Assembly: GCF_031377265.1 (NCBI RefSeq) | Contig: NZ_JANMET010000098.1 | Span: forward strand, 1-19,466 | Source: JAUYQR01 sp031377265 | GTDB lineage: Bacteria; Pseudomonadota; Alphaproteobacteria; Rhodobacterales; Rhodobacteraceae | Direction: 5' to 3' | DNA: 19,466 bases | Part shown: in pieces, positions 7,598 through 15,414 of the stretch | Layout: the number at the start of each line of letters is the position of its first letter | How positions within the stretch are numbered: position 1 is the first letter of the stretch | The notes under the pieces: model-generated | The model's input: the letters and a program-made list of their open reading frames with translations, nothing else | Told to the model about the DNA's origin: nothing | Databases searched by the model: none | Translations under genes and position numbers: made by a program

Positions 7598-7610
7598 CCC
7601 GAAAGGGGCA

Positions 7611-8936
7611 TCAGACGCAGACGATGTCGTTGGTCAGCGCAAACACCATCAGCGACAGGATGACCGCCAGACCAAGGCTCATCATCACCCGCAAGGCGCG
7701 GTCCGAGGGTGGGCGGCGGACCACCGCCTCGTAGGCGTGGAACACCAGATGGCCGCCGTCCAGCACCGGAATCGGGAACAGGTTCAGGATGCCGACGCCC
7801 AGTGACAGCACCGCCAGCATGCCAAGAAAGCTTTCCAGCCCGTTGCGCGCCGCGTCGCCCATGGTTTCGGCCATGCCGATCGGGCCGGAGAGGTTGCAGG
7901 TGCTGATCTGGCCGGTGATCAGGTGCGATATGCCGGTAAAAGTGGCGCTGACCTGACGCCACATCTCGGTCCCGGTCAGGGTGACGAGTTCCAGTGGACC
8001 GACATTGCGGGTGGCGGGTTCGAACACCAGGCCGCTGCCAAGGCCGATCTGGTACTTCTCGATCAGGGCGCCATCGGCATCTTCGGTCACGCGGATGCGG
8101 GGGGTCAGCGTCACCTCGAAGGTCTTGCCGTCGCGCCAGATGGTCAGCGGCACTGGCGCGCCCTTGGAGGCCGCGACGATTTCGGGAAGCTGGGCAAACA
8201 CCGTCACGTCCTGACCGGCGGCCTTGAGGATGACATCACCCTCCTTGATGCCGGCGTCCATCGCGGCGGAGCGGATCAGGACCATCGAAACAAGGGCCGG
8301 GTAAGGATGCGGGCCCTTGACGGAAATCTGGTCGGAACCGCGCTGAATGGCGTAGTCCACCACCGGCTCGGGTGGCAAAGCGCGGGTCGCGTCGCGGAAG
8401 GCGGCAAGGTCAGGGGTCGGCGTGCCGTCCACCGCCACGATCACGTCGCCTGCCTGAAGCGTGGGCCCGGCAAACGGCGTTGCCATCAGCTTGCCGACGG
8501 TAGGCTGTTCCTGCGGCATGCCGCTGTAGAGCAGCAGCCCCGCCAGCACGAAGAACGTCAGCACGAAGTTGAACACCGGACCGGCGGCCACCGTGGCCGA
8601 CCGCGCCCAGAGCGGTGCGCCCGCCATCGTGTGCCGCCGTTCGGCAGCGGACAGCCCCGAGGTGTCGCCCGGCCGCACCGAAGCGGCATCGGCGTCGCCC
8701 AGAAACTTTACAAAGCCGCCAAATGGCACGGCGGCAAGCTGCCAGCGGGTGCCACGGCGATCCATCCTGCTCCAGATCACTGGCCCAAAGCCGAGCGAGA
8801 ACACTTCGGCGTGGATGCCGGTCCAGCGACCGACGATGTAGTGACCATATTCATGCACGAAGATGATGATCGACAGCGCCACGATGAAAAAGAACACCGT
8901 CCAGACCGTGCCCCCGAGAGCAGCGAAGATTTCCAT
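7611..8936 (-). CDS. rseP: RseP/MmpA-type site-2 zinc metalloprotease
   Basis: RseP proteases cut membrane-spanning anti-sigma factors and signal-peptide remnants inside the inner membrane. The 441-residue protein has the zinc motif HEYGH at 28-32 in its first membrane segment and the third ligand motif LDGG at 392-395. Further membrane segments lie near 115-140, 368-390 and 415-437. Two PDZ-like regions (about 140-205 and 225-290) lie between, with LQAGDVIVAVDG and IKEGDVILKAAG. The start is 3 bases after the dxr stop, so it belongs to the same transcription unit. In alphaproteobacteria the equivalent gene is also named mmpA. A hairpin follows its stop. Confidence 0.95.
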   Translation of the reverse strand: MEIFAALGGTVWTVFFFIVALSIIIFVHEYGHYIVGRWTGIHAEVFSLGFGPVIWSRMDRRGTRWQLAAVPFGGFVKFLGDADAASVRPGDTSGLSAAERRHTMAGAPLWARSATVAAGPVFNFVLTFFVLAGLLLYSGMPQEQPTVGKLMATPFAGPTLQAGDVIVAVDGTPTPDLAAFRDATRALPPEPVVDYAIQRGSDQISVKGPHPYPALVSMVLIRSAAMDAGIKEGDVILKAAGQDVTVFAQLPEIVAASKGAPVPLTIWRDGKTFEVTLTPRIRVTEDADGALIEKYQIGLGSGLVFEPATRNVGPLELVTLTGTEMWRQVSATFTGISHLITGQISTCNLSGPIGMAETMGDAARNGLESFLGMLAVLSLGVGILNLFPIPVLDGGHLVFHAYEAVVRRPPSDRALRVMMSLGLAVILSLMVFALTNDIVCV

Positions 8937-8939
8937 GGC

Positions 8940-10124
8940 CTAGCGGCTCCCTGTCATGCGGCGTGCGACTTCGCCTGCCCTTACCCGTGCGAGATGGTCC
9001 ATCCCGAGGATGTCCTCAAGGGTCAACACGGCATTTCCTTGGCAAAGTTCAGCAGAAACTTGTGACAGCGTGTCTTCAACCACCCCGGCCATCTGCATGA
9101 AGCCAATTCCACCGGCCAGAAAGTGATCAAGCGCGAGTTCCTTGGCGGCGTTGAAGGCAGCCCCGGCAAGGCCGCGCGTGGCCATCACGTCACGGCACAG
9201 CCGCAGCGCAGGGTAGCGCGCAAGATCGGGCGCGCGGAACGTCAGCGTGGCGACCTGTGCCAGATCCAGCCGTGCCACCGGCAGCGCCGCACGGGTTGGC
9301 CAGTTCAGCGCATAACCGATGGAGTGGCGCATGTCGGGTGCCCCCATATGCGCCATGATCGCCCCATCCCGAAACCCGACCATCGAATGAATGAGCGATT
9401 CGGGGTGCAGGATCACCTCGATCTGATCGGGGTCGACGCCGAAGAATTCGCGCGTTTCGATCACTTCCAGCGCCTTGTTGAACATCGAGGCCGAATCGAT
9501 GGTGATGCGCTGACCCATCGCCCAGTTCGGATGTGCCATCGCCTCGCGCACGGTGGCGGTTGCGAGGGACGCGAGCGGCCAATCGCGCAGCGCGCCACCG
9601 GATGCCGTAAGGATGATGCGCTCGACGCAGGCAATGTCTTCGTTGTTCAGCGCCTGAAAAATGGCGGAGTGTTCGCTGTCTACCGGCAGGATACGCGCGC
9701 CGTGGCTGGCGGCGGTTTGCATCAGCAACGTGCCGGCAGTGACAAGGCTTTCCTTGTTGGCCAGCGCCAGCGTGCGACCATGCCGCAGGGCGCGCAGGCC
9801 CGGCACCAGACCCGCCGCGCCGACAATCGCGCTCATCACCCAATCGGCTGGGCGGTCGGCGGCATCGGCGATGGCCCCTGCCCCGCTGGCCACCTCGATT
9901 CCGGTACCAGACAGGGCTGTGCGCAGGGCGGGCAGCTGGCTGTCATCGGCGCAGACTGCAATGTCAGCCCGCAGTGCGCGGGCCATTTCGGCCAAGCGCA
10001 TCACGTTACTTCCGCCGGTCAGGGCCACGGTATCAAATGCGGCCGGGCCACCAGCGCGCATCAACAGATCAAACGTCTGCTCGCCGACCGAGCCGGTGGC
10101 ACCAAAGATCGACACGCTGCGCAT
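8940..10124 (-). CDS. dxr: 1-deoxy-D-xylulose 5-phosphate reductoisomerase
   Basis: Dxr converts DXP to MEP with NADPH and a divalent metal, the committed step of the MEP isoprenoid pathway, which supplies the substrate used by UppS. The 394-residue protein starts with the NADPH-binding GATGSVG (8-14). ALANKESLVTAG, the metal-ligand block LPVDSEHSAIFQ (Asp149, Glu151), TASGGALRDW, AHPNWAMG and FNKALEVIE (Glu220) follow. These are the active-site motifs of the family. The gene lies 3 bases after cdsA and 3 bases before rseP. Length and motif order are normal. Confidence 0.97.
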   Translation of the reverse strand: MRSVSIFGATGSVGEQTFDLLMRAGGPAAFDTVALTGGSNVMRLAEMARALRADIAVCADDSQLPALRTALSGTGIEVASGAGAIADAADRPADWVMSAIVGAAGLVPGLRALRHGRTLALANKESLVTAGTLLMQTAASHGARILPVDSEHSAIFQALNNEDIACVERIILTASGGALRDWPLASLATATVREAMAHPNWAMGQRITIDSASMFNKALEVIETREFFGVDPDQIEVILHPESLIHSMVGFRDGAIMAHMGAPDMRHSIGYALNWPTRAALPVARLDLAQVATLTFRAPDLARYPALRLCRDVMATRGLAGAAFNAAKELALDHFLAGGIGFMQMAGVVEDTLSQVSAELCQGNAVLTLEDILGMDHLARVRAGEVARRMTGSR

Positions 10125-10127
10125 CGC

Positions 10128-10939
10128 TCAGCCCCCAAACATCGGGGCAGCCGGCCAGATCAGCCGCAACAGCATGACAACGACCACCGCCCCGATCAGC
10201 GCATCAAAGCGGTCAAGCAGGCCGCCATGGCCGGGGATCAGCGCAGAGGCGTCCTTGACCCCGGCGCGCCGTTTGATCCAGCTTTCGGCGATGTCGCCCA
10301 GTTGCCCGGCAAACGACACCAAGGCCGACAGCGGCACCAGCAGCCAGCCGCCATGGCCCGACTGCCAGAATGCAAGGCCGACCAGCGCCGCGCCGATCCA
10401 ACCCGCAACGGTGCCGGACCAGGTTTTCTTCGGGCTGATTGCGGGCCAGAATTTCGGCCCGCCCAGCAGACGACCGGCGAAATAGCCCAACACGTCGGAC
10501 GCCACGACCACCGCGACCAGCCACAGGATGGCAGAGGTGCCAGCTTCGGCGCGCAGCGAGATCAGGCCAAAGCCCGCGACCATGATCGCAAGGGCATAGA
10601 CTGCGGCCACACGGCGATTGCGGCGCGGGGTGAAGGCCAGCATCAGCGTCGGCAGGATCAGGAACAACGCGGCAAGCTCGGATTGCAACACCACCGATGC
10701 GGCCAGCGCCATGGCAGCAAGCACGCCCAGCGTGACCGGGGTGTTGCGCCGGGTCGGGGCGGTTATGGTGGCAAGCTCCCAGACCATCAGGCCGATCAGC
10801 ACCACCACCAGCGCCGCAAAGGCGGTACCACCCAGCCAGATTTCCGCCGCCCCGACCGCAACCATCACCATGGCCGAGATCACCCGGGTGCGCAGATCAG
10901 ACCAACGCCCGGATGGCAGGGTTGGCGCTGGGTCCAGCG

Positions 10940-10943
<4 letters not shown>
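10128..10943 (-). CDS. cdsA: Phosphatidate cytidylyltransferase CdsA
   Basis: CdsA makes CDP-diacylglycerol from phosphatidate and CTP at the inner membrane, feeding all phospholipid synthesis. The 271-residue protein has several hydrophobic membrane segments and matches the full CDS signature at about 221-247: SWIKRRAGVKDASALIPGHG followed by GLLDRFD. The start codon is GTG at 10943-10941, overlapping the uppS stop as GTGA. The stop lies 3 bases before dxr. The tight spacing indicates one operon. Confidence 0.96.
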
Positions 10944-11674
<731 letters not shown>

Positions 11675-11678
11675 GACG

Positions 11679-11690
11679 CCCTTCCCTCCC
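11679..11690 (-). promoter_or_regulatory. Strong ribosome binding site for a TTG start of uppS
   Basis: GGGAGGGAAGGG on the minus strand ends 4 bases before TTG 11674. It is the only good Shine-Dalgarno sequence before the conserved MDGNGRWA block and so decides the start. Confidence 0.65.
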
Positions 11691-11712
11691 GGATGAAGGC
11701 ATTGGTTGTCGC

Positions 11713-11735
11713 CCATAATCTGGTCAGGATTATGG
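11713..11735. repeat. 8-bp inverted repeat in the frr-uppS gap
   Basis: CCATAATC and GATTATGG pair perfectly around the 7-base spacer TGGTCAG. The element lies in the 73-base gap between the frr stop and the uppS start. No T-run follows it, so it may be a weak RNA hairpin or an operator. Confidence 0.45.
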
Positions 11736-11747
11736 AACGCGTGCAGA

Positions 11748-12314
11748 TCAGACCTGCATGATTTCCTGCTGTTTCGATTCGAGCGCGCGGTCGATGGCGG
11801 CAATGGCCTTGTCGGTCAGCTCCTGCACCTCTTCGGACCACATCTTCTGGTCGTCTTCGCCCATACCGTTGACCTTGGCCTTCTTGATCTGGTCCATCCC
11901 GTCGCGGCGCACGTTGCGAATCGCGACCTTGGCGTTTTCGGCGTAAGTGCCGGCGACTTTGGAAAGCTCGCGGCGGCGTTCTTCGTTCAATTCAGGGATC
12001 GGCAGGCGGATCAGCGGGCCATCGGAGATCGGGTTGATGCCAATGCCGCTTTCGCGGATCGCCTTTTCGACCTTGGAGATCATCGCCTTGTCCCAGACGT
12101 TGATCACCACCATGCGCGGTTCTGGTACGTTGACGGTGCCAAGCTGGTTGATCGGCGTCATCTGGCCATAGGCATCGACCATGATCGGATCGACGATGGA
12201 GGCCGAGGCGCGGCCGGTGCGCAGGCTGGCGAACTCGGTCTTGAGCGCGTTCATTGCGCCGTCCATGCGGCGCTTAAGGGCATCGGTGTCGATGTCGAGG
12301 TCGTCATTCGACAT
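11748..12314 (-). CDS. frr: Ribosome recycling factor
   Basis: RRF acts with EF-G to split post-termination ribosomes. The 188-residue protein starts MSNDDLDIDTDALKRRMDGA and shows the family core LRTGRASASIVDPIMVDAYG, INQLGTVNVPEPR, LIRLPIPELNEERRREL and VRNVRRDGMDQIKKAK. The start ATG at 12314 is chosen because GAGGA lies 8 bases upstream and the length then matches the family; an earlier in-frame ATG at 12356 adds 14 non-conserved residues. It follows pyrH after 108 bases without a gene. Confidence 0.97.
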   Translation of the reverse strand: MSNDDLDIDTDALKRRMDGAMNALKTEFASLRTGRASASIVDPIMVDAYGQMTPINQLGTVNVPEPRMVVINVWDKAMISKVEKAIRESGIGINPISDGPLIRLPIPELNEERRRELSKVAGTYAENAKVAIRNVRRDGMDQIKKAKVNGMGEDDQKMWSEEVQELTDKAIAAIDRALESKQQEIMQV

Positions 12315-12422
12315 GGTGTTATTCCTCATTGCGTACGGCAAAGCCGCAGTTTGCACGCTTCTATCGCCGTTGAATTCGTTTTGGTAGGGGGAAGGCGAAT
12401 CTGCCGGGCTGTGATGCGCGGA

Positions 12423-13172
12423 CTAGCCGTGCACCCTTGTATAGGTACCGCGCCCGGCAAGAATGCCACAAAAGCCGCCCGGTTCATCAAGGCTGAACAC
12501 GATGATCGGCAGGTCGTTGTCACGCGCAAGCGCGATGGCCGAGGCGTCCATCACGCCGAGATGCTGTTGCAACACCTCATCATAGGTCACGGTGTCGTAG
12601 CGTTTGGCATCGGGGTGTTTCTTGGGGTCCTTGTCATAGACGCCGTCAACCTTGGTGCCTTTGAAAATCACCTGGCAGGCCATTTCGGAGGCGCGCAGGG
12701 TGGCGGCCGTATCGGTGGTGAAATACGGGTTGCCGGTGCCTGCCGCAAAAATGCAGACGCGCTTTTTCTCAAGGTGGCGGACGGCGCGGCGGCGGATGTA
12801 GGGCTCGCAAACCTGATCCATCGGGATCGCGCTGATCACGCGGGTGAAGACGCCGATCTCCTCCAGCGCCGATTGCATGGCCAGAGCGTTCATCACGGTG
12901 GCCAGCATGCCCATGTAATCGGCGGTGGTGCGTTCCATCCCCTGCGCCGAGCCTTGCAGCCCGCGAAAGATGTTGCCGCCGCCGATCACCATGCAGATCT
13001 CGACCCCGAGGTCGTGCACCGACTTTACCTCTTGGGCGATGCGCGCAACTGTTGGCGGATGCAGCCCATAGCCCAGATCGCCCATCAGCGCCTCGCCCGA
13101 GATCTTGAGCATCACGCGGGTGTAGGAGACCCCGGACTCGGCGACGGACTCGGCAGCGGCGGAATTGGACAT
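12423..13172 (-). CDS. pyrH: Uridylate kinase (UMP kinase) PyrH
   Basis: PyrH phosphorylates UMP to UDP in the cytoplasm and so feeds UDP-sugar and CTP synthesis. The 249-residue amino-acid-kinase-fold protein contains MLKISGEALMG, MVIGGGNIFRG, AAGTGNPYFTTDTAA and FKGTKVDGVYDKDPKK, all standard for bacterial UMP kinases. The start is ATG 13172; the open frame beyond it runs antisense through miaA and is a shadow. This is the first gene of the minus-strand cluster, divergent from miaA across 120 bases. In many bacteria rpsB and tsf precede pyrH; they do not here. Confidence 0.97.
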   Translation of the reverse strand: MSNSAAAESVAESGVSYTRVMLKISGEALMGDLGYGLHPPTVARIAQEVKSVHDLGVEICMVIGGGNIFRGLQGSAQGMERTTADYMGMLATVMNALAMQSALEEIGVFTRVISAIPMDQVCEPYIRRRAVRHLEKKRVCIFAAGTGNPYFTTDTAATLRASEMACQVIFKGTKVDGVYDKDPKKHPDAKRYDTVTYDEVLQQHLGVMDASAIALARDNDLPIIVFSLDEPGGFCGILAGRGTYTRVHG

Positions 13173-13209
13173 GCGGTACCCCGTATATGGTTTTTGACTA
13201 TGACTGGGA

Positions 13210-13226
13210 CGCAAAATGTCGCAAAA
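13210..13226. repeat. Direct repeat CGCAAAA in the pyrH-miaA divergent promoter region
   Basis: CGCAAAA occurs at 13210-13216 and again at 13220-13226, one helical turn (10 bases) apart. A similar arrangement occurs upstream of the solute-binding protein gene at 15230-15244. It may be a binding site for a regulator; neither which gene it serves nor the protein is known. Confidence 0.4.
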
Positions 13227-13292
13227 CGGTGGCGGGTTCAACCTGTGACATCGGCCGGAACGAGGGCCAGCCCCCGAACCCCCGGAGTATTC

Positions 13293-14189
13293 ATGCAAAG
13301 AGTAAGGCAATTGGGCTGGCTGGGCAATCTTGAGACGATCTCGCGGGAGGCTCCGGTGCTGATTGCCGGGCCGACGGCCAGCGGCAAATCGGCCTTGGCG
13401 ATGGAGCTTGCTGCCCGCGACGGACGGGTGATCGTGAATGCCGACGCGTTGCAGGTGTTTGCCCGCTGGCGGGTGTTGACCGCGCGGCCAACCGTGGCGG
13501 ACGAGGCGGCAGTGCCGCACGCGATGTATGGCCATGTGGGCCAGGCGCAGCCCTATTCGGTCGGCCATTGGTTGCGCGAGCTGCGCGGTTTTCTGGACCG
13601 GCCGGTGGTCATTGTGGGCGGCACCGGGTTGAATTTTGCGGCGCTGACCGATGGATTGGCGGAAATTCCCGCGATCCAAGCAGAGGTGCGCGCACGCGCG
13701 GACGCGCTGCGCAAGGAGCAGGGCATCGCGGCCATGCTGGCAGAAGTGGACGCAGCCACCGCCGCACGGATCGACCCGCTGAACGGAGCGCGGGTGCAAC
13801 GCGCGTGGGAGGTTTTGGCGGCAACGGGGCGCGGTCTGGCCGGGTGGCAGGCTGAAACGCAGGTGCCGGTCCTGCCGTTGACGCAGGCCGAGGCGCTGGT
13901 GTTGGAGCCGGAGGTCGGGTGGCTGGACGAGCGGATCGCGCGGCGTTTCCGGCAGATGCTGGCGGCTGGGGCGCTGGAGGAGGCGCGGGCGGCGTTACCG
14001 GGCTGGGACGCGGCACTGCCGTCTTCAAAAGCGATTGGCGCGGCGGAACTGGTGGCACATCTGCGCGGCGAGATCGGTCTGGAGGAGGCAGTGGTGGCAG
14101 CGGTGCTGGCCAGCCGCCAATACGCCAAACGCCAGCGCAGTTGGTTTCGATCACGGATGCAGGGGTGGCAGCGGCTGTCGCTGCCGTGA
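13293..14189 (+). CDS. miaA: tRNA dimethylallyltransferase MiaA
   Basis: MiaA adds the dimethylallyl group from DMAPP to N6 of A37 in tRNAs that read U-starting codons. The 298-residue protein has the P-loop GPTASGKS at 26-33, then IVNADALQVF, IVGGTGLNFAAL, the KAIGAAEL block and ASRQYAKRQRSWFR near the end, all in family order. The start ATG at 13293 has GGAG 5 bases upstream. The reading frame stays open for a further 529 codons upstream, but that part lies antisense over pyrH and frr and has no coding signature. Its substrate DMAPP comes from the MEP pathway, to which dxr across the divergent region belongs. Confidence 0.95.
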   Translation: MQRVRQLGWLGNLETISREAPVLIAGPTASGKSALAMELAARDGRVIVNADALQVFARWRVLTARPTVADEAAVPHAMYGHVGQAQPYSVGHWLRELRGFLDRPVVIVGGTGLNFAALTDGLAEIPAIQAEVRARADALRKEQGIAAMLAEVDAATAARIDPLNGARVQRAWEVLAATGRGLAGWQAETQVPVLPLTQAEALVLEPEVGWLDERIARRFRQMLAAGALEEARAALPGWDAALPSSKAIGAAELVAHLRGEIGLEEAVVAAVLASRQYAKRQRSWFRSRMQGWQRLSLP

Positions 14190-14221
14190 CTTCGGGCGGG
14201 CCTTGCCAAGGTTTCGCGCAT

Positions 14222-14262
14222 TCCCCAAGTTATGCACAGGTTTTGGGGATGCCTGTGGATAA
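14222..14262. repeat. Interleaved inverted repeats with two consensus DnaA boxes
   Basis: TTATGCACA (14230-14238, plus) and TTATCCACA (14262-14254, minus) both fit the DnaA box TTATNCACA. They are the ends of an 11-base inverted repeat, TTATGCACAGG / CCTGTGGATAA, with one mismatch and an 11-base spacer. A second inverted repeat, TCCCCAA (14222-14228) / TTGGGGA (14243-14249), is interlaced with it. The element lies in the 159-base miaA-araC gap. It could be a DnaA-binding control or titration site; no AT-rich unwinding region or box cluster supports an origin. Confidence 0.55.
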
Positions 14263-14288
14263 CTCTGCGGCGATTTCGGTGTTTTTAC

Positions 14289-14317
14289 TTGGGTTCAGCG
14301 ACCGAGGCTGATTTAGT
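14289..14317 (+). promoter_or_regulatory. Possible promoter of the AraC-family gene
   Basis: TTGGGT at 14289-14294 and TTTAGT at 14312-14317 are spaced by 17 bases and lie 32 bases before the start codon. Both hexamers are only partial matches. The DnaA boxes end 26 bases upstream. Confidence 0.28.
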
Positions 14318-14348
14318 CTAGGTCCGGACGTCAAGCCCATAGGATTCG

Positions 14349-15146
14349 ATGCCAATTACCGCGCCGCCCTCTCGTTTGCGCCTTGTGGCTATTCCGCGTC
14401 TTTCGGCGGGCGGGCGTTGGCGCGTGGAGGCGATGCGGTCGATCTCGGAGCCATGCCTGTTGTGGTTCACCAAGGGTCAGGGGCGAATCACGATATCGGG
14501 CGTGACGCGCGGCTACACCTCGCACAACGCGATCTTCATTCCGCCGGGCGTGATGCATGGCTTTGAAGCCGGACCGCAAGTCTTTGGGACGGCTGTATTC
14601 TTTGGGCGCGATTGCGATGTGATCCTGCCCAAGACGCCGCAGCATCTGCGGATCCGTGAAGTCCATGCACAGCAGGAAGTGAACATCTTGCTGGATGCGA
14701 TCCAGCGCGAGATGGACAGCGATACGCCCGCCCATGATCGGGCGAGCAACCATTATCTGGGGCTGCTGGGCGTGTGGATCGAACGGCAGACGAAGAAGGC
14801 TGATTCGGAGACACCGAAGCAGGATGCGACGCGACGCCTGGTGGCGCGCTATACCGCGCTGCTGGAGCGGAACTTCCGGTCAGGGATGGGGGTTGCCGAT
14901 TTCGCGGTGGCCCTTGGGGTGACCCCGACGCACCTGACGCGCTGTTGTAATGTCGCCTGTGGGCGGCCGGCATCGGCGCTGCTGCAGGACCGGCGGATTT
15001 TCGAGGCGCGCAAACTGCTTACCGAAACGCGGCTGCCCGTCGGACGCATCGGCGAGAGCCTCGGGTTCAACTCTGCGGCCTATTTCACCCGCGCGTTCCA
15101 GCATCTAACCGGCAAGTCGCCGTCAGCCTTTCGGCGCAGCGCCTGA
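14349..15146 (+). CDS. AraC-family transcriptional regulator
   Basis: This 265-residue cytoplasmic protein combines an N-terminal cupin-like sensor (about 10-95, with IFIPPGVMHGFEAG) and a C-terminal AraC DNA-binding domain. The domain has a first helix-turn-helix at about 181-200 (VADFAVALGVTPTHLTR) and a second at about 229-252 (VGRIGESLGFNSAAYFTRAF), ending with the classical TGKSPSAFRR. The ATG at 14349 has AGGA 4 bases upstream. It stands directly upstream of, and on the same strand as, the ABC importer genes, so it is the natural candidate for their regulator (inference from context). Its ligand cannot be told from sequence. Confidence 0.9.
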   Translation: MPITAPPSRLRLVAIPRLSAGGRWRVEAMRSISEPCLLWFTKGQGRITISGVTRGYTSHNAIFIPPGVMHGFEAGPQVFGTAVFFGRDCDVILPKTPQHLRIREVHAQQEVNILLDAIQREMDSDTPAHDRASNHYLGLLGVWIERQTKKADSETPKQDATRRLVARYTALLERNFRSGMGVADFAVALGVTPTHLTRCCNVACGRPASALLQDRRIFEARKLLTETRLPVGRIGESLGFNSAAYFTRAFQHLTGKSPSAFRRSA

Positions 15147-15191
15147 CCCGGACGTGACCCGCAGACTTCGTGGCGGAGGCCTGTGGTGCAG

Positions 15192-15244
15192 TTGCGACCC
15201 TCCGATCACCGTTTTCGACGACTTTATGTCGCAAAAGAGCGCAA
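15192..15244 (+). promoter_or_regulatory. Candidate operator upstream of the importer genes
   Basis: Three related half-sites occur here: TTGCGAC at 15192-15198 (inverted), CGCAAAA at 15230-15236, and CGCAA at 15240-15244, one helical turn after the second. ATGTCGCAAAA at 15226-15236 is shared with 13216-13226. The sites lie just upstream of a -35-like TTGACG, where an AraC-type activator would be expected. That the neighbouring AraC protein binds here is inference. Confidence 0.35.
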
Positions 15245-15262
15245 CACCGGCGAAACCAAGCG

Positions 15263-15291
15263 TTGACGTGCGGCCCAAAAAGATGCGCAAT
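15263..15291 (+). promoter_or_regulatory. Possible promoter of the solute-binding protein gene
   Basis: TTGACG at 15263-15268 is a good -35. After 17 bases CGCAAT at 15286-15291 is a weak -10, as is common for promoters needing an activator. It would leave a leader of about 115 bases before the start codon; the rest of the 268-base gap shows no gene. Confidence 0.3.
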
Positions 15292-15414
15292 GAGGTGTCG
15301 GTGCGTGGGGGGCGCCAGCAACCGGAAGGCATGCGGGGCATGTATGTTCCGGTCTGTCTGCCCTTTGACGCCACCAGCGCCAAAAAACTTAAAAAGCCTG
15401 TCAGGGAGACAACG

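Noticed and set aside
7923..9065. 380-codon plus-strand open frame opposite rseP
   Set aside because: It is antisense to a gene with HExxH, PDZ and LDG motifs; its composition is typical of a shadow frame.
11706..13292. In-frame upstream extension of miaA over frr and pyrH
   Set aside because: This stretch is antisense to two clear essential genes. MiaA homology begins just after the ATG at 13293, which has its own ribosome site.
14190..14348. Chromosomal replication origin at the DnaA boxes
   Set aside because: There are only two boxes, and no AT-rich unwinding stretch or origin-linked genes beside it. A DnaA-related site is possible but an origin is not supported.
15154..15414. In-frame N-terminal extension of the solute-binding protein
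   Set aside because: The strong Shine-Dalgarno sequence at 15403-15408 and the Tat signal place the start at 15415. The extension would bury the export signal about 115 residues in.
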